Origin: Chamaecyparis obtusa
Lineage: Eukaryota; Streptophyta; Pinopsida; Cupressales; Cupressaceae
Reading direction: 5' to 3'
NCBI GenBank assembly: GCA_027943335.1
Contig: BSBK01002057.1
Location: 620,001 to 684,000, forward strand
DNA length: 64,000 bases
Shown here in pieces: positions 23,270-35,724 of this stretch. Below the pieces are notes generated by a model. That model was not told the DNA's origin. It saw nothing but the letters and a program-made list of their open reading frames with translations, and ran no database searches. The position numbers and the translations under genes are program-made. Numbering within the stretch: the stretch's first letter is position 1; the number at the start of each line of letters is the position of its first letter.

Positions 23270-24489
23270 TGTAGATCTCTATAGTTTTGTTGACTATTAG
23301 TGACTCACACTTAGTTATATATCTAGGCAATGATGGTTGGTCATCACTGTGACTGAGTCATTATGTAAAGGCCAAGCTATGTAATGTTTACTTACCAAGC
23401 AGTAGTATTGCCAAGTAAACTTATGGTCACTATGTATTTTTGTAGTATACTGAGTCTAGTTCTACCGAGTCCTATATGAAATGATTAGCGAGTGCCAGAG
23501 TTATCAACATATGCTGAGTACAGTGAATGTTGAGTATCAGAAACTGCATTTGCTGAGTTAGCTAGAGAATGACATGATAGTTTGTTTTGGCACAGTGATC
23601 GAGGTAAAAAATTTTGGCCGACAACCATGTTTTGTATTTTTTCTGTTGAGATAATTACAGAGGTAATTATGCATCTACTTAGTAATCATTGATCCCTATG
23701 CAATATCTAGAGCCAATCAAAAATTAGTAAGACTTAAGTGGCAAAAGCAATTAATCTAAGTCCTAGATCTTGAACCACTAAAATGTTTTGTTGATTATAT
23801 AAGGTCAAGATATAAACCCTAAAACATAGTAGCAAGGGATAGAAAATGTGAAGGGTATAAGTAGATAGGTATGATTCAGAAAAGAGAAGTATTATGAGAC
23901 AGAGTTTAGTGACCAAGCTAAGCAGTGAAAGCACAGGAAAGAGATAAATCTAATAGATGAGATCAACATCACACAAAAAAGAGAAGATCTGTTATCTGCA
24001 TATAGTGCAAACTAAAAGATCAAGTATTGAGACATTCTAGCCAGTGTATCAGGGTAAATCTCTTAACCAAGTAGTCCTATCAGACTTTTTGTAATCTCTT
24101 AATCGAGTGCTTACTTTATTGTAAGTTTCAAATCCTTTTACAAGGTAGACTATATAAGTCTTTTAACTTTTAATAGAGTAGACCCCTCATAGGGTAGATC
24201 AAGTTTTGATCAATTTTGTAAGCCCTAATAGGCAAATTTATTACTGTAGTAGTGAAGATTTGTGGGTGTCATCCCCACCCTAGTTTTACCTTTCAAGGGT
24301 TTCTGGGTAACCAAAATCTATGTGTTTTGAATGCTTTCATGGATGATGTTTAGTTTGTTAATTATTTGATTATGTTCAAGTATTGGTGATGCTATGAAAA
24401 ATTCTTATTTATATGAGAATGGTTTAGTAGGTTTTTTCTAATTCACCCCCCCGCTCTCAGTATCACATTTCCCAATTATATTTCCAACA
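23270..24489 (+). repeat. 5' LTR of the non-autonomous element
   Basis: It matches 30172-31389 with roughly 5% divergence by eye. Between 23345 and 23565 a motif like (T/G)(A/G)C(C/T)GAGT recurs about ten times. TATATAAGG near 23795 is a candidate TATA box. Confidence 0.9.
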
Positions 24490-24491
24490 AT

Positions 24492-24503
24492 TGGTATCAG
24501 AGC
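24492..24503 (+). promoter_or_regulatory. Primer-binding site of the non-autonomous element
   Basis: TGGTATCAGAGC, complementary to initiator Met-tRNA, two bases after the LTR. Confidence 0.9.
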
Positions 24504-24553
24504 ATCAAGGTTTCTCATAGAAAGTCTAACCACTTGAGGAAAAAGATCTTGAG

Positions 24554-25900
24554 ATGGAAGTCTATAAGCTATGAAACATCATAGAGAGTTAGAAAATTGA
24601 TGTACAGCTAGCATTACAACAAATGGAAGCAGCCAAAGGCAAACTAAAGAAATCCTTGAGAAAAAGGAGAGAAATTGCTATTCAGCAAAATGAATCACAA
24701 TATCAAGAAGAACATACCACTGGATGAATTGACAATGGAAATACTGCAGAAAGTGACAAATCCATAAAACAGCTACTGGAGAAGAATACCATACTAAATG
24801 ATGACATCAAGAATCTAAAGAGAGAACATGAGATTCAATCTATCAGACTTTGTGAAGTTGTTGAATAGAAAAAGAAAGTTGAAGATGACAAAATAATGGA
24901 TGAAGACAAAAGACAAATGGAAATGAGACTAGATGAAATGACAAGTGACATACAAAGGTTGACTAATAATCAAATGGACATGGTAAATCAACTACTACTA
25001 GTTAATCAAGAGTTGGGTAGGAAAGATATGGAAATCAACCAACTGAGGTCTAAGAATGATCAATTAAAGAATGAACTTAGAACTGAAAAGGAAATCAATG
25101 AAAGGATAAACAAACCTAATGAAGCTACAAAATACTTTGAAGAACTGTTAAGGTCACCTAGAAGATCTGATGATAGATTTGGACTTGGACTAAATGAACA
25201 TGCCTCATCTACTGAAGAAGGAGAATCATCAAAGAATGGAGAATAGAAGAATGCAAAACCAAAGAACAACAAGCCCACATGCCATCACTATGGAAAGCTA
25301 GGACATACAACCAACATATGCAGAAGTAAACATGGCAAGTTTGATTAAAAACCTAAGTTCAATGGACAATGCTTTAACTATAAGAAACATGGACATCAGG
25401 CACATGAATGTAGGTCTAAGGTTAGTAACCCACCTACCTCACCTAAGTTTCAAGGCAATTGTTTCAACTATCAGAAGTATGGGCATAGAGCATTTGAATG
25501 CAGGTCTAAACCAAGATGGTCATCAAATGAACATACTAAGTCACCTGTGAAGAACAAATCATACAACTAGGATTACAACACATGGTATAGTTGTCATTAT
25601 TGTGGAAAATATGGACACATTGGAGAAAATTGCATGAAGACTCATTTCAAAGGAAGATCTAAAAGCTGGATGACTAGAAGCATGGTGTGTTACAAATGTA
25701 ATAAGATAGGTCATCTTAAGAAAGATTGTAGATAACCTATGCTGAGCAATAATCAAAATTAGAGTGAAGATATCCATGAGAAATTGAAAAATCAAATGGA
25801 TAAGACATGGAAGAAGAAAGAAGAAGGAAGCACTAGTGAAGCTGGCACATCCGAGGTCACCCAATTTGATGGATCATGTGATCACACTTCTTCTAATTAA
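24554..25900 (+). pseudogene. gag: Gag-like protein: coiled coil plus five zinc knuckles
   Basis: One frame from ATG 24554 to TAA 25898-25900, about 448 codons, has several internal stops (for example 25244) but no frameshift. The first half is a long charged coiled coil (for example DEDKRQMEMRLDEMTSDIQ). The second half carries five CCHC-type knuckles in a row: CHHYGKLGHTTNIC, CFNYKKHGHQAHEC, CFNYQKYGHRAFEC, CHYCGKYGHIGENC and CYKCNKIGHLKKDC. The first three have Tyr in place of the second Cys; the last two are complete. Copia gag proteins normally have one or two knuckles. The usual copia capsid domain is not recognisable. Likely role: nucleic-acid binding and packaging of its own RNA. Confidence 0.75.
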
Positions 25901-26450
25901 GCATAAAAGGTATGTTTGGAACTAACTTTTTACAAAGCTTTATTTTATATCAGTTCCTAACATAAAGACTGAGTAGAAGTCCAATCTGCATAGTTAAAGA
26001 TGTATTAGGACATATCTAAGTGAAATAGAAAACTTTATTTTTTATGCTAAGTGACAGTATTCATTGAGATATCAGTGTATGCCGACCACTTGTTATGGCC
26101 AAGATGCTATAGGTATCAATTTGTGTTGTAATAGTTATTTTGACTTAGTTTGTCTTAGCCGAGGTTAGCATGAGTTTGCCGAGATGGCTATATTCCACTT
26201 ACAAATTCTATACAGAGCATTTATGAGGCCCTAATTTCACTTTTTGGAATCTATAAAGTGGAAAGTTACTGTTCATTTCATTTCACCTAGTGATTTGAGA
26301 TTTCTTTGAGTGATTCCAAGCATGAGCAATCAGTTTATAAAGTCGATTCTGAATCTCTACAGTGTGCCATTGCAAAAATCATTTATAGGGTACTTACAAG
26401 AAAAAGATACATACTGAGAAAACATTTCTTTTCAAAATTTTAAATTTGAA

Positions 26451-29400
26451 ATGGCATCATCGTCTGCTACAGTGAAGAAACAAGGGATGGAGGTTTTCAA
26501 CATGCAATTGGTAAGGAATGAGGTCTGCAAGCCATGAATCTTTAAGACAATTTTAGAATATGTGATTAAAGGAGATTTGAACGAAGCTCTATCTTCAATT
26601 CTAGAAAATGTGCTGATGATGAATGACATTATGTCATGTTATATGTGTAAAATTGGAGATATCAGTGATTACAAGATTAGGGAGGCATATGACAAGTTAT
26701 GTGTCAATAGAGTGTTGAAGCCGAAGTATAAATCAGTTGCTGAGCAAGGGTTAGTGCATGCCCTGGATTTCCCACAAAATTTTAAGGTTGAATGGATAAA
26801 AATTGTGTTGAGTTGAGTGCATGACATGAAACTATGGCTAGAAGATGGACCGGTGAAGATAACAAATGAAATGATCCAAAGAGTCACTGGTTACCTTACG
26901 ATTCAAGGAAAATAGACAATGAAGTGTTCAAGCAAAGCGGAAATATAGGAAAACATGCAAGCTGTATGGAACAAATGAGTTATGATGATCTCTACCATTA
27001 CAGATCCAGGAATTGACTTTGTTGTTAGGGTTATCTTGCACAAGTTCTACCAATCTAGTCGGTTGGACAGTGTCCCCTGTATGGCAGTGGACCAGGCATG
27101 GAAAATCATTAAGAAAGGGCACACGTATGATCTTGCCAAGCTCAAGCTAACTCAGCTTGCCAAGAACCTCAATTCAATCCAGACTAAAAATAACTCAATG
27201 TGTAAGTTTGGCTCTTTGCTTATCTTCCTATTCTTTTATGTAAAGAAGAGTTTTCCTACTCATAGATGTGTGTTATGGGATAAGATGAAACCCATTACTG
27301 TGCAAATTAGTGATTTTATAGGTTAGATAGGAGATAGTTTTAATGGAGTAATGGATAATTATTTTGTTGAGTTTAAGAAGAAAATGAGGAAGGGGAGCAG
27401 AATCCTTGTGTCATTAGTTGAGAAGTATAGTAATGATATATGCTTTCTAGTTGACACAGATTTCACATATGCACAAATAGTCCTTCCTAGGGTTTCATGG
27501 CTCATGCCACTACCCTATGAAATTAATATAGATGAAGCTACTGCTTCCATCACAACCCTCTTAGCTGAAGAAATTGATAGCAAGGCACCCTACTTTGGGA
27601 CATATTAGGAAGCCAAATCAAAAATCTCTTTGGGTTTAACTGCTGCAACCTTAGAGAGGAAGAGAAAGAAGAAAGTTAAGAATGTGGAGAAGTATGTAAA
27701 AGAATCAGACAAGGATGCTCCACTAGAATTAACCCAAGGTTTGGGAGAAGACAAGCCAAGTGAATCAAGTGATAGTGAAGAAGAATAAGAAGAAACTCAA
27801 ATAGAAGAGAAGAAAGGAAAGAAATCAATAATTGCTAAGCCCCCAACCAAGAAAAGAATATTAAAACCTAGAGTATCTTCGACACCTATGCTAAGGCCTA
27901 GAACAAGGGGAGCAACAACTAAAACTCCTAAGGTATCCCTTGCATCTAGTAAATGAAAACCTGCACAACCTAAGGCAGTACCAAGTAAGGGAAACAAAAG
28001 GCCTAGAAGGAAACTTGTATTGGTACAAGAAGATGATGAGGAAACTGAAAGTGATGAAGAGGTGAAGAAGAAGATTGCACTACAGGATGCTAAATCTACT
28101 ATGGATGAAATATGCCACAAGATCAAAAACTATGCTAGAGTGGATGACTTGAAAGAGTTAAAGTTTGGAAGTTTGAGTATAGGTGAGAAAGAAAAAGTTG
28201 AAGATGCTATTCTTGAAATGCTTTGCACTTTCAAGATGTTACCCATTCAGTTGGAGAATCGAATCCCAAAGGAGCTGAGCAACAGGGTTGCACAAAAATT
28301 GGAATATGCCTTGAATATTGAAAAAAAATAAGAGCACTTTAGCACAAGTGGAGTCAAGTCTCACCCTTGCCAACATTAGAAAAACTATGGAGAAATACCA
28401 AAGAAAATTTGATCCTAAGCTCAGAGCTTATCTAATCCTTCAACACAAGGTTGAGGATGTAGTACAAGAAAGTGTCAAAATTTGGAAGATAGTGTATGGA
28501 TTGTTGATTGACAAAGATGAAGATATTGGTGCTAGTACATCTAAGGATGTCGAGCTGAAAATAGAACAAAGTGTAATGGAATCACCCATTCCAGAGATAG
28601 AAGCTCCCAAGGTAGAGGCAATTCAGAAGAAACTTGAAGTTCACATTGTAGATATCATAGAGGATACACCAGTTAAGAATCTGGTATGAACTAAGGAAGA
28701 CATACAGGCCGAGACAGCTAAAGTCACATCTTTGCCAATTAGTAACCCAGTACTTTTGCAAGTCAAAGCTTATCTAGAAATTGATGTGACACCAATTGGT
28801 AACACCACCCCTGCCAAATTTGAAGTTGTTCTAGTTGATTTGTTAGCTCATACAAGTAATATCAAGGAACCCGAGAAGCTAACACCAGTTATTCGACTCA
28901 CATCTACCAAGGAGATTCACCAAGAAAAAGAGAAGTCAAAAGAAAAAGCTACTAGTCCTCATGTGGAGGATAAGGGAACTAAGGGAAAACAATGAAAAAA
29001 CAAATTTACTGAGGTACAAGAGCCTACAGAACAAGAAGCAATACAAGATCTTTTACAGATGCCGAGCAAGAGCACACTGAAGAAAGCACACAAGTAGAAA
29101 ATGAAAGTCTTCTCACCTAAGGTAACCATTGATGAAGTTATTACAATTCCTAAATGAGATACTGATAAATTAACTTATGAGAAAATACAAATATTGAAAG
29201 ATTTATTTTCAAGGAAAAGTAGACCGGAAGAATTGAGAAGTGAAAATCAACAGAAACAAGTTCTATATGAAATAAAATATATATTTAATGATGTTTATGA
29301 GCTATCAGACGTAAATAGTTTCGCTCCCATATTGGAACAAATTGTACATATTGTTCAAAAGGTCAATAATGATGCATGTAGTGCCAGTGATAAATTGTTT

Positions 29401-30021
29401 GAGTGGTCGGAAAAAAAGTTTGAGACCAAAATGCTAGAGAAAATATCTATCGAGATTGCAGTTAAACAGGTCACACTTTCTACTTTGGTAGCAGAGACCG
29501 AAGAAGTCATTATAAATGCAAAATATCTACTCACCAAACTATGTAATATTGAGCAGTTCATTGAGGAGAACCAACATCTAATTGATCAATTGCAACAAGA
29601 ACTTAAAACCACTAGTCAGTCTTTAAGTGTTGATCCAGACCATAGTTCCAATCATTATGTCAAGATAATGCATACTCAAGGAAAGATAGCCGAGCTGATG
29701 GCTACTGATGGAAAGATTAGATCTCACCTAATTTCTATGCAAACAATATTAACACCTCACCTGGAGGCATTACAGAGAAATTTTTTCAAGGCTAAGGAAT
29801 TAACTCAGAGGGATCTGAATCTATCTACTGCTGAGAACCTAATCAATCTAGCTGTCGAGCTAGAAGTGCAGTCTGAAGTTTTAACTATTGCTGCTAGAGG
29901 ATGGGAAACTGCACTACACATGGTTATGATGCTGCACAAACCATTTTTGGAGAAGCATTTTGAGATCCCCACTCTAGATGATATTCATTGTGTCAAAATT
30001 AAGGGGGAAGTAAAATCATGA
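26451..30021 (+). pseudogene. Large accessory protein of unknown function (non-autonomous element)
   Basis: I do not recognise this protein. The frame starts at ATG 26451 (MASSSATVKK) and runs about 1,190 codons to TGA 30019-30021. There are about a dozen in-frame stops and one frame change in an A run near 28322. The N-terminal two thirds look globular (EDGPVKITNEMIQRVTGY near 26850; KFGSLLIFLFFYVKKSF near 27200). A basic stretch (KRPRRKL near 28000) and an acidic stretch (EDDEETESDEE near 28030) follow, suggesting nuclear location. The last 275 codons (29194-30021) are an uninterrupted helical, coiled-coil-like region. It occupies the place of pol. Its layout and some segments resemble the LTR-borne protein at 51381-54866. 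Confidence 0.6.
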
Positions 30022-30159
30022 CATGACAAAGAGGGAGGTAAAAAAATTTTTGTAAATTTTTGCATGTATATATATCTCAAGGGGAGTATTTTGCTTATAC
30101 TCCACACTTTTGTAAAGGGAGATGTAATGTCATGACAAATTATTTTTGCCACTAATGTC

Positions 30160-30171
30160 AAAGGGGGAGAT
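30160..30171 (+). promoter_or_regulatory. Polypurine tract of the non-autonomous element
   Basis: AAAGGGGGAGA, one base before the 3' LTR, almost identical to the tract of the host copia. Confidence 0.88.
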
Positions 30172-31389
30172 TGTAGATCTCTATAGTTTTGTTGACTATT
30201 AGTGACTCACACTTAGTCATATATCTAGGCAATGATGGTTGGTCATCACTGTGACCGAGTCATTATGTAAAGGCCGAGCTATGTAATGTTTACTTACCGA
30301 GAAGTAGTACTACTAAGTAAACTTATGGTCACTATGTATTTTTTTAGTATACTGAGTCTAGTTCTACCAAGTCCTATATGCAATGATTACCAAGTGGTAG
30401 AGTTATCAACATGTGCCAAGTATAGTGAATGCCAAGTATCAGAAACTACATTTTCTGAGTTAGCTAGAGAATGACATGAGAGTTTGTTTTGGCACAATGA
30501 TCGAGGTAAATAGTTTTCACCAACATCCATGTTTTTATTTTGTCTATTGAGATAATTATGGAGGTAATTACACATCTACTTAGTGATCATTGATCCCTAT
30601 GCAATACCTAGAGCCAATCAGAAATTAGTAAGACTGAAGCGGCAAAAGGAATTAATCTAAGCCATAGATCTTGAATCAGTAAAATATTTTGTTGATTATA
30701 TAAGGTCAAGATCTAAACCCTAAAATGTAGTAGCAAGGGATAGAAAATGTGAAGGGTATAAGTAGATAGGTATGATTCAAAAAAGAGAAGTATTCAGAGA
30801 CAAAGTTCAGTGACCAAGCTAAGTAGTGAAAGCATAAAAAAGAGATAAATCTGATAGATGAGATCAACATCACATAGAAAAGAGAAGATCTATTATCTGC
30901 ATACAATGAAAACTGAAAGATCAGGTACTGAGACATTCTAGCCAATGTATTAGGGTAAATCTCTTAACCAAGTAGTCCTAACATAATTTTTTTAATCTCT
31001 TAACTGAGTTCTTACTTTATTGTAAGATTCAAATCCTTTTACAAGGTAGACTGTATAAGTCTTTTAGCTTTTAACAGAGCAGACCCCTCATAGGGTAGAT
31101 CAAGTTTTGATCAAATTTTGTAAGCCCTAATAGGAAAATTTATTACTGCAGTAGTAAAGATTTGTGGGTGTCATCCCCACCCCATTTTTACCTTTCAAGG
31201 GTTTTTGGGTAACCAAAATCTTTGTGTTTTGAATGCTTTCATGAATGATGTTTAGTTTGTTAGTTATTTGATTATGTTCAAGTATTGGTGATGCTATGCA
31301 AAAGTTTTATTTATATGAGAATGGTTTAGTAGGTGTTTTTTGATTTACCCCCCCTCTCAGTATCACATTTCCTAATTATATTTCCAAAA
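30172..31389 (+). repeat. 3' LTR of the non-autonomous element
   Basis: It matches 23270-24489. Its final CCAACA has changed to CCAAAA. It is followed by AATTC, the diverged right target duplication. Confidence 0.88.
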
Positions 31390-34300
31390 AATTCTATACT
31401 TAGTTTGTCATTACCTCCAAAGATAATGTCATCAAAAAATATAGCTACAAGTAGTAAACCTTTAGATTTATCTCTAATGAATAGATTACAATCTACTGCT
31501 CCTTTCTTGAATGCAATCTTTGTTAGATATCCATCTAGTCTCTCATACCATGCTCTAGGGGCTTGCTTAAGTCCATAGAGGGCCTTATTCAATCTGCATA
31601 CCATATCAGGTCTATTTGATAAGGTGAATCCTTCTAGCTGCTCAATGTATACTTCTTCTTTCAAATCACCATTCAGGAATGCTGACGTGACATCCATCTA
31701 ATATACTTTGAAGTTTTTGACTGTAGCATAAGCTAGAAATACCTCAATAGCTTCTAATCTATTCATAGTTCTCTTTGTGCATACCCTTTACATACTAATC
31801 TTGCTTTGTTTCTTACTACTATACCATCTTCATTCATCTTGTTTTTGAATATCCACTTGGTTCCAGTCACATTTTTATCACTAGGTCTTGGGACCAATTC
31901 CCAAGTGAAATTCTTAACAATCCAATCAAGTTCTTCTTTCATAGCATCATGCCAATCTAAATCATTACATGCATCTTCAACACTTAAAGGTTCAATCTGA
32001 GATAACAAACATACCACTTCACAGCTAGCTGATTTCTTTCCTTGTGATCTTGTTAAGACTTTGCCGCTCTGATCTCCAATGGTGTCTATCTTGGAATGTT
32101 TTCTAGATGTAAACTTTGGAACTTTAGGTGATGTTGACTTATCATTCTTAGGATTTTCTTCTTCACTTGTCTTGAGGTCATTGAATAACACATCAATACT
32201 GTCAAACATTTCTTCAATAACTATCGCACTAGTGGAGGGTTTGGGTTCTTCCTCAATCATGGGTGAGTAATCATGATATATTTCTTGAATCATAAACTTT
32301 TCATCAATCTTAACATGAGCACTTTCTATGATCTTTTTCAATCTTAAATTGAAACATCTATAACCTTTACTTTTAGTAGAGTAACCAAGAAAAATACCTT
32401 CATCACTTCTTGCATCAAACTTTCCTACTGCTTCATCCCTCCTGATGTAGCACTTACTTCCAAATATTCTAAAGTATTTTACTATGGGAACATTACCAAA
32501 CCATATCTCATATGGTGTTTTGTCAGTGCCAGGCCTTAATTGAATTCTATTGATGGTATTGACTTCTGTATTGACCGCATCTCTCCAATAGGTGTGTAAA
32601 ATTTTTCCTTCAATCATGATGGTGTGCACTATATCAAGGATGATCCTATTCCTTCTCTCTACAATTCCATTCTACTAAGGGGTTCTAGGTGCACTTAACT
32701 ATCTCTTTATGCCATGTTCTTCACATTACTCATAGAATCTGTCAGAGGTGAATTCTCCTCCTCTATCTGATCTTAAAATTTTTATCTTTAGTACAGATTC
32801 ATTCTCAACCTTAGCTTTGAATATTTTGAACTTTTCAAATGCTTCTAACTTATCTTTCAAGAACACAACCCACATAATTCTAGTATAATCATCAACAAAT
32901 GAAATGAAATACCTTTCACCATAGTATCATCTTATTTGAGTTGGACCACATAGGTCTGTATGAATTAGATCCAAATTGTTCTTTGCTAAATTCTGCTTGC
33001 TCCTGAATGAATTTCTCACATGCTTTCCCATTACACATTCCCTGCATATAGTATCAACTAGATTTACTATGCTAGGTAGATCTCTTACTACCTTTACATT
33101 TCTTATCTTTACTATGTTATCAAAATTTATATGACATAGTCTTTTATGCCACAATCAACTGTCATTAACTTTAACAACAAAAAAACTTGCTTCTGAATTG
33201 AGTTGAAAAACATTACCTCTTGTCTTTGAGCCTAATGCAATCATAACACCATATTTTTTGTTAATGATGCATTTTTCATCTTTGAACTCCAACTGATAGC
33301 CTTTTCCAAGTAATTGTCCAACATTGAGAAGGTTATGTTTCAAACCATCAACATAAAGAACATAATTAGTACTATTCTTTCCATCCAAGGTGATGGCTCC
33401 TTTGCCAACTATTGGTTTAGGAGTGTTGTCTCCAAATATGACCATACTGCCATTGTATTTGTCCAAATGCACAAACCTACCTTTATCACCTATCATGTGA
33501 TGTGAACAACCACTATCTATAATCCAGTTTGTCCTTATGTTAGCTTGTGAAATCAATGCTAGCTTGTGTTCCTTTTTATCATCTTTATGACTTGTCTTAT
33601 TATTCATTTTGTCTATAATAGAAATGATTCCAATTTCTTCTTCACCAAATTCTTCATCTGATACTCCATCTCCAGCATAGTAGCATTCCTTTGAATACTT
33701 AGGCTTGTAATCTTTTTTGAACTTTCTAGCTCTAGTAGGACACTTAGATGCAAAGTGACCTATCTTATTACATGAAAAGAAATTAAATGGTAATTGACCT
33801 TCATATTTTCCTTTTCCTTTCTTTTCTCTTTTAGCAATCATAGAAATGAAATCCTCTAGACTTTTCTCTTCATCATCATCATCAAAATTACCAAAAGTGT
33901 TTGCAAATTGCTTACCATGAACTATTGCTTTGAAGGCTATTTCACTCTTTGGTTCTATCTTCAATCTTGAAATCTCAAAAGTTGAGAGATTCCTGATCAA
34001 AGTCTCTCTCTTGAAATTAGATGTAAGCTACATGGTCTCATCAAGGATGTTGATCTTTCTTTCATATTCAAGAGTGAGAGCGGTGATTAACTTATCCATA
34101 ATGTCTTCTGAAATATCTCCACCATTGTTTCTGATTCCATCAACTGCTACATTTATTCTTTGATTGTAAGATTTGATGTGTTCTTTAGGTAGCATCTTTG
34201 ATGCATTTTATCTTTTCTTCCATGTCTTTCTGTGTGCATCCTTTGCTTGTTTTTCTCCTTCAAATATGTCTTCTAGGTGCTTCCATATTTTGTGGGTTGT

Positions 34301-34567
34301 ATCTACCTTTTTTATTTTTGAAAATTCACCATCAGATAGGGCATTGATAAGGGCTTCTTTAGCAATAGAATTCTAATGAAACAATTCCTTTTGCCTATCA
34401 GTAGCATCCTCTTGTGCAAGGTCTTCTAGGCTAGGTATCTTGGCTTCTTTGATAGTCACATCAAAAACTTCAAAGCCAATGCACTGCAAATGGGTCACCA
34501 TCTTGTTCTTCCAATCAAGATAATTCTCTCCATTGAACTTAGGACTTTCTTTCCTGAAGTACACCAT
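31390..34567 (-). pseudogene. gag-pol: Copia gag, protease, integrase and reverse transcriptase (5' part)
   Basis: On the minus strand gag starts at ATG 34567 (MVYFRKESPKFNGENY). A zinc knuckle (SCNKIGHFASKC, first Cys replaced by Phe) lies near 33770. The protease Asp-Ser-Gly is near 33510. The GAG-pre-integrase H..C..C domain is at about 33154-32960. The integrase core is at about 32910-32540 and the reverse transcriptase N-terminal part at about 32000-31400. The catalytic YVDD has become FFDD near 31430. The frame is constant from 34567 to 31763 despite stops. A deletion of about 35 bp near 31760, removing the usual ID.E.FAPVA segment, then shifts it. The gene stops at 31390 where the inserted element begins. 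Confidence 0.92.
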
Positions 34568-34608
34568 CTGATCAACCTGAAGCTATTAAAATTTCTCTCT
34601 GAGGCACT

Positions 34609-34622
34609 TGGCTCTAATACCA
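34609..34622 (-). promoter_or_regulatory. Primer-binding site of the copia element
   Basis: The minus strand reads TGGTATTAGAGCCA, the initiator Met-tRNA site with one C-to-T change, two bases from the 5' LTR. Confidence 0.88.
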
Positions 34623-34624
34623 AT

Positions 34625-35467
34625 TGTTAGGAATAGTGCCAAGAGATAACTGAGAGTGGGGGGGTGGTGAATCAGTTATCTAAAATATTCAATTATTTAT
34701 CCAATTAAGTATACTTAAACATTAAGCATAAACAAAATGAAAGGAAACAAGAACACAACACCAATATTTTGGTTACGAGGAAACCCAAATAGGTAAAAAC
34801 CCCGATGGGAATTGACACCCACTAATATTCTGCAAAAGAGTATTATGATCCTTGTTATAAGATCCTTAACCCTGTTAGGAGTTTCTTTACAATGTATTTA
34901 GTACAATAGACCTGGTTAAGGGTTGGACCCTATTAGGAGTCTTTTACAATTGTCCTTATTAGGGGAGAGGATGCACTATCTGAGAGCTCATTGCTCAAAG
35001 GGGCAAAGGCTACAACCTTCTGAATAACATATACACACTATATTTGGATTTTGGTGAATTGCGCTTTGACCTGCTATCTAGATCAGTTCCAATGAATAGC
35101 ATATGTACTTTACTTGGTTACATAGACCTTCTTCTAATGGCTCAACACTTTTCACACTCTTCTCTACTCTGCTTAATCAACCATGAACCACACTTCAACA
35201 ATCACAAATGACTACTTATAAATATCTATCCTCTAAATGATATAATCAAGTCAGCTTGTTAGAACCACCTTGAAATCATATTAGAGAAACCATAACAAAC
35301 TCTAACAAACATTCTGTCAGCTCTGCTATGCACATAACACATTTTGGGACTTGTCCAATAAGATAATTGTAGATGCATGTTACACATTGTCGGCTCTACC
35401 AAAACATTTGGATCTTTCTTTGTAAGTTGAATTAACTCATGCACTCTTAATTAAACATCAATAACTC
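34625..35467 (-). repeat. 5' LTR of the copia element, inner segment
   Basis: It matches 20680-21530. It is broken at 35467 by the giant-LTR element; the rest is at 56121-56565. Confidence 0.92.
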
Positions 35468-35724
35468 TGTTGGGTATCCTAAAATTTTTCGAGGTTTGAA
35501 GTCCAATTCCTGGTTTAAGTCTCCATGCGAGTGTTTTTCCTGAACTAGGGTTTGTAAAGTGTCGTGAAAATGGTTTTTGACATGTTCAGAAAAACCCTTA
35601 CCCTAGGTCTTGTTTTCCAAAATGTTTCCAATTAGTTTCCAAAATTCATGTGGCCTTCTTGTTTCTTTTTCTTGGTTACCTTTAAGTCACTTAAGTTGCT
35701 ATTTGTGCATGTGCTTATTTGCCC

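Larger units (their letters stand above)
23270..31389 (+). mobile_element. Non-autonomous LTR retrotransposon carrying a large unknown ORF
   Basis: LTRs of 1,220 and 1,218 bp (23270-24489 and 30172-31389) begin TGTAGATCTC and end CCAACA (CCAAAA in the right copy). A Met-tRNA primer-binding site and a purine tract are present. The target duplication is AATTT/AATTC with one substitution; joining the flanks restores the copia reverse-transcriptase frame. The interior encodes a gag-like zinc-knuckle protein and a second ~1,190-codon frame. Nothing resembling protease, integrase or reverse transcriptase is present. It must have moved with enzymes from another element. The shared purine tract and LTR ends suggest copia machinery; that is inference. 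Confidence 0.88.
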
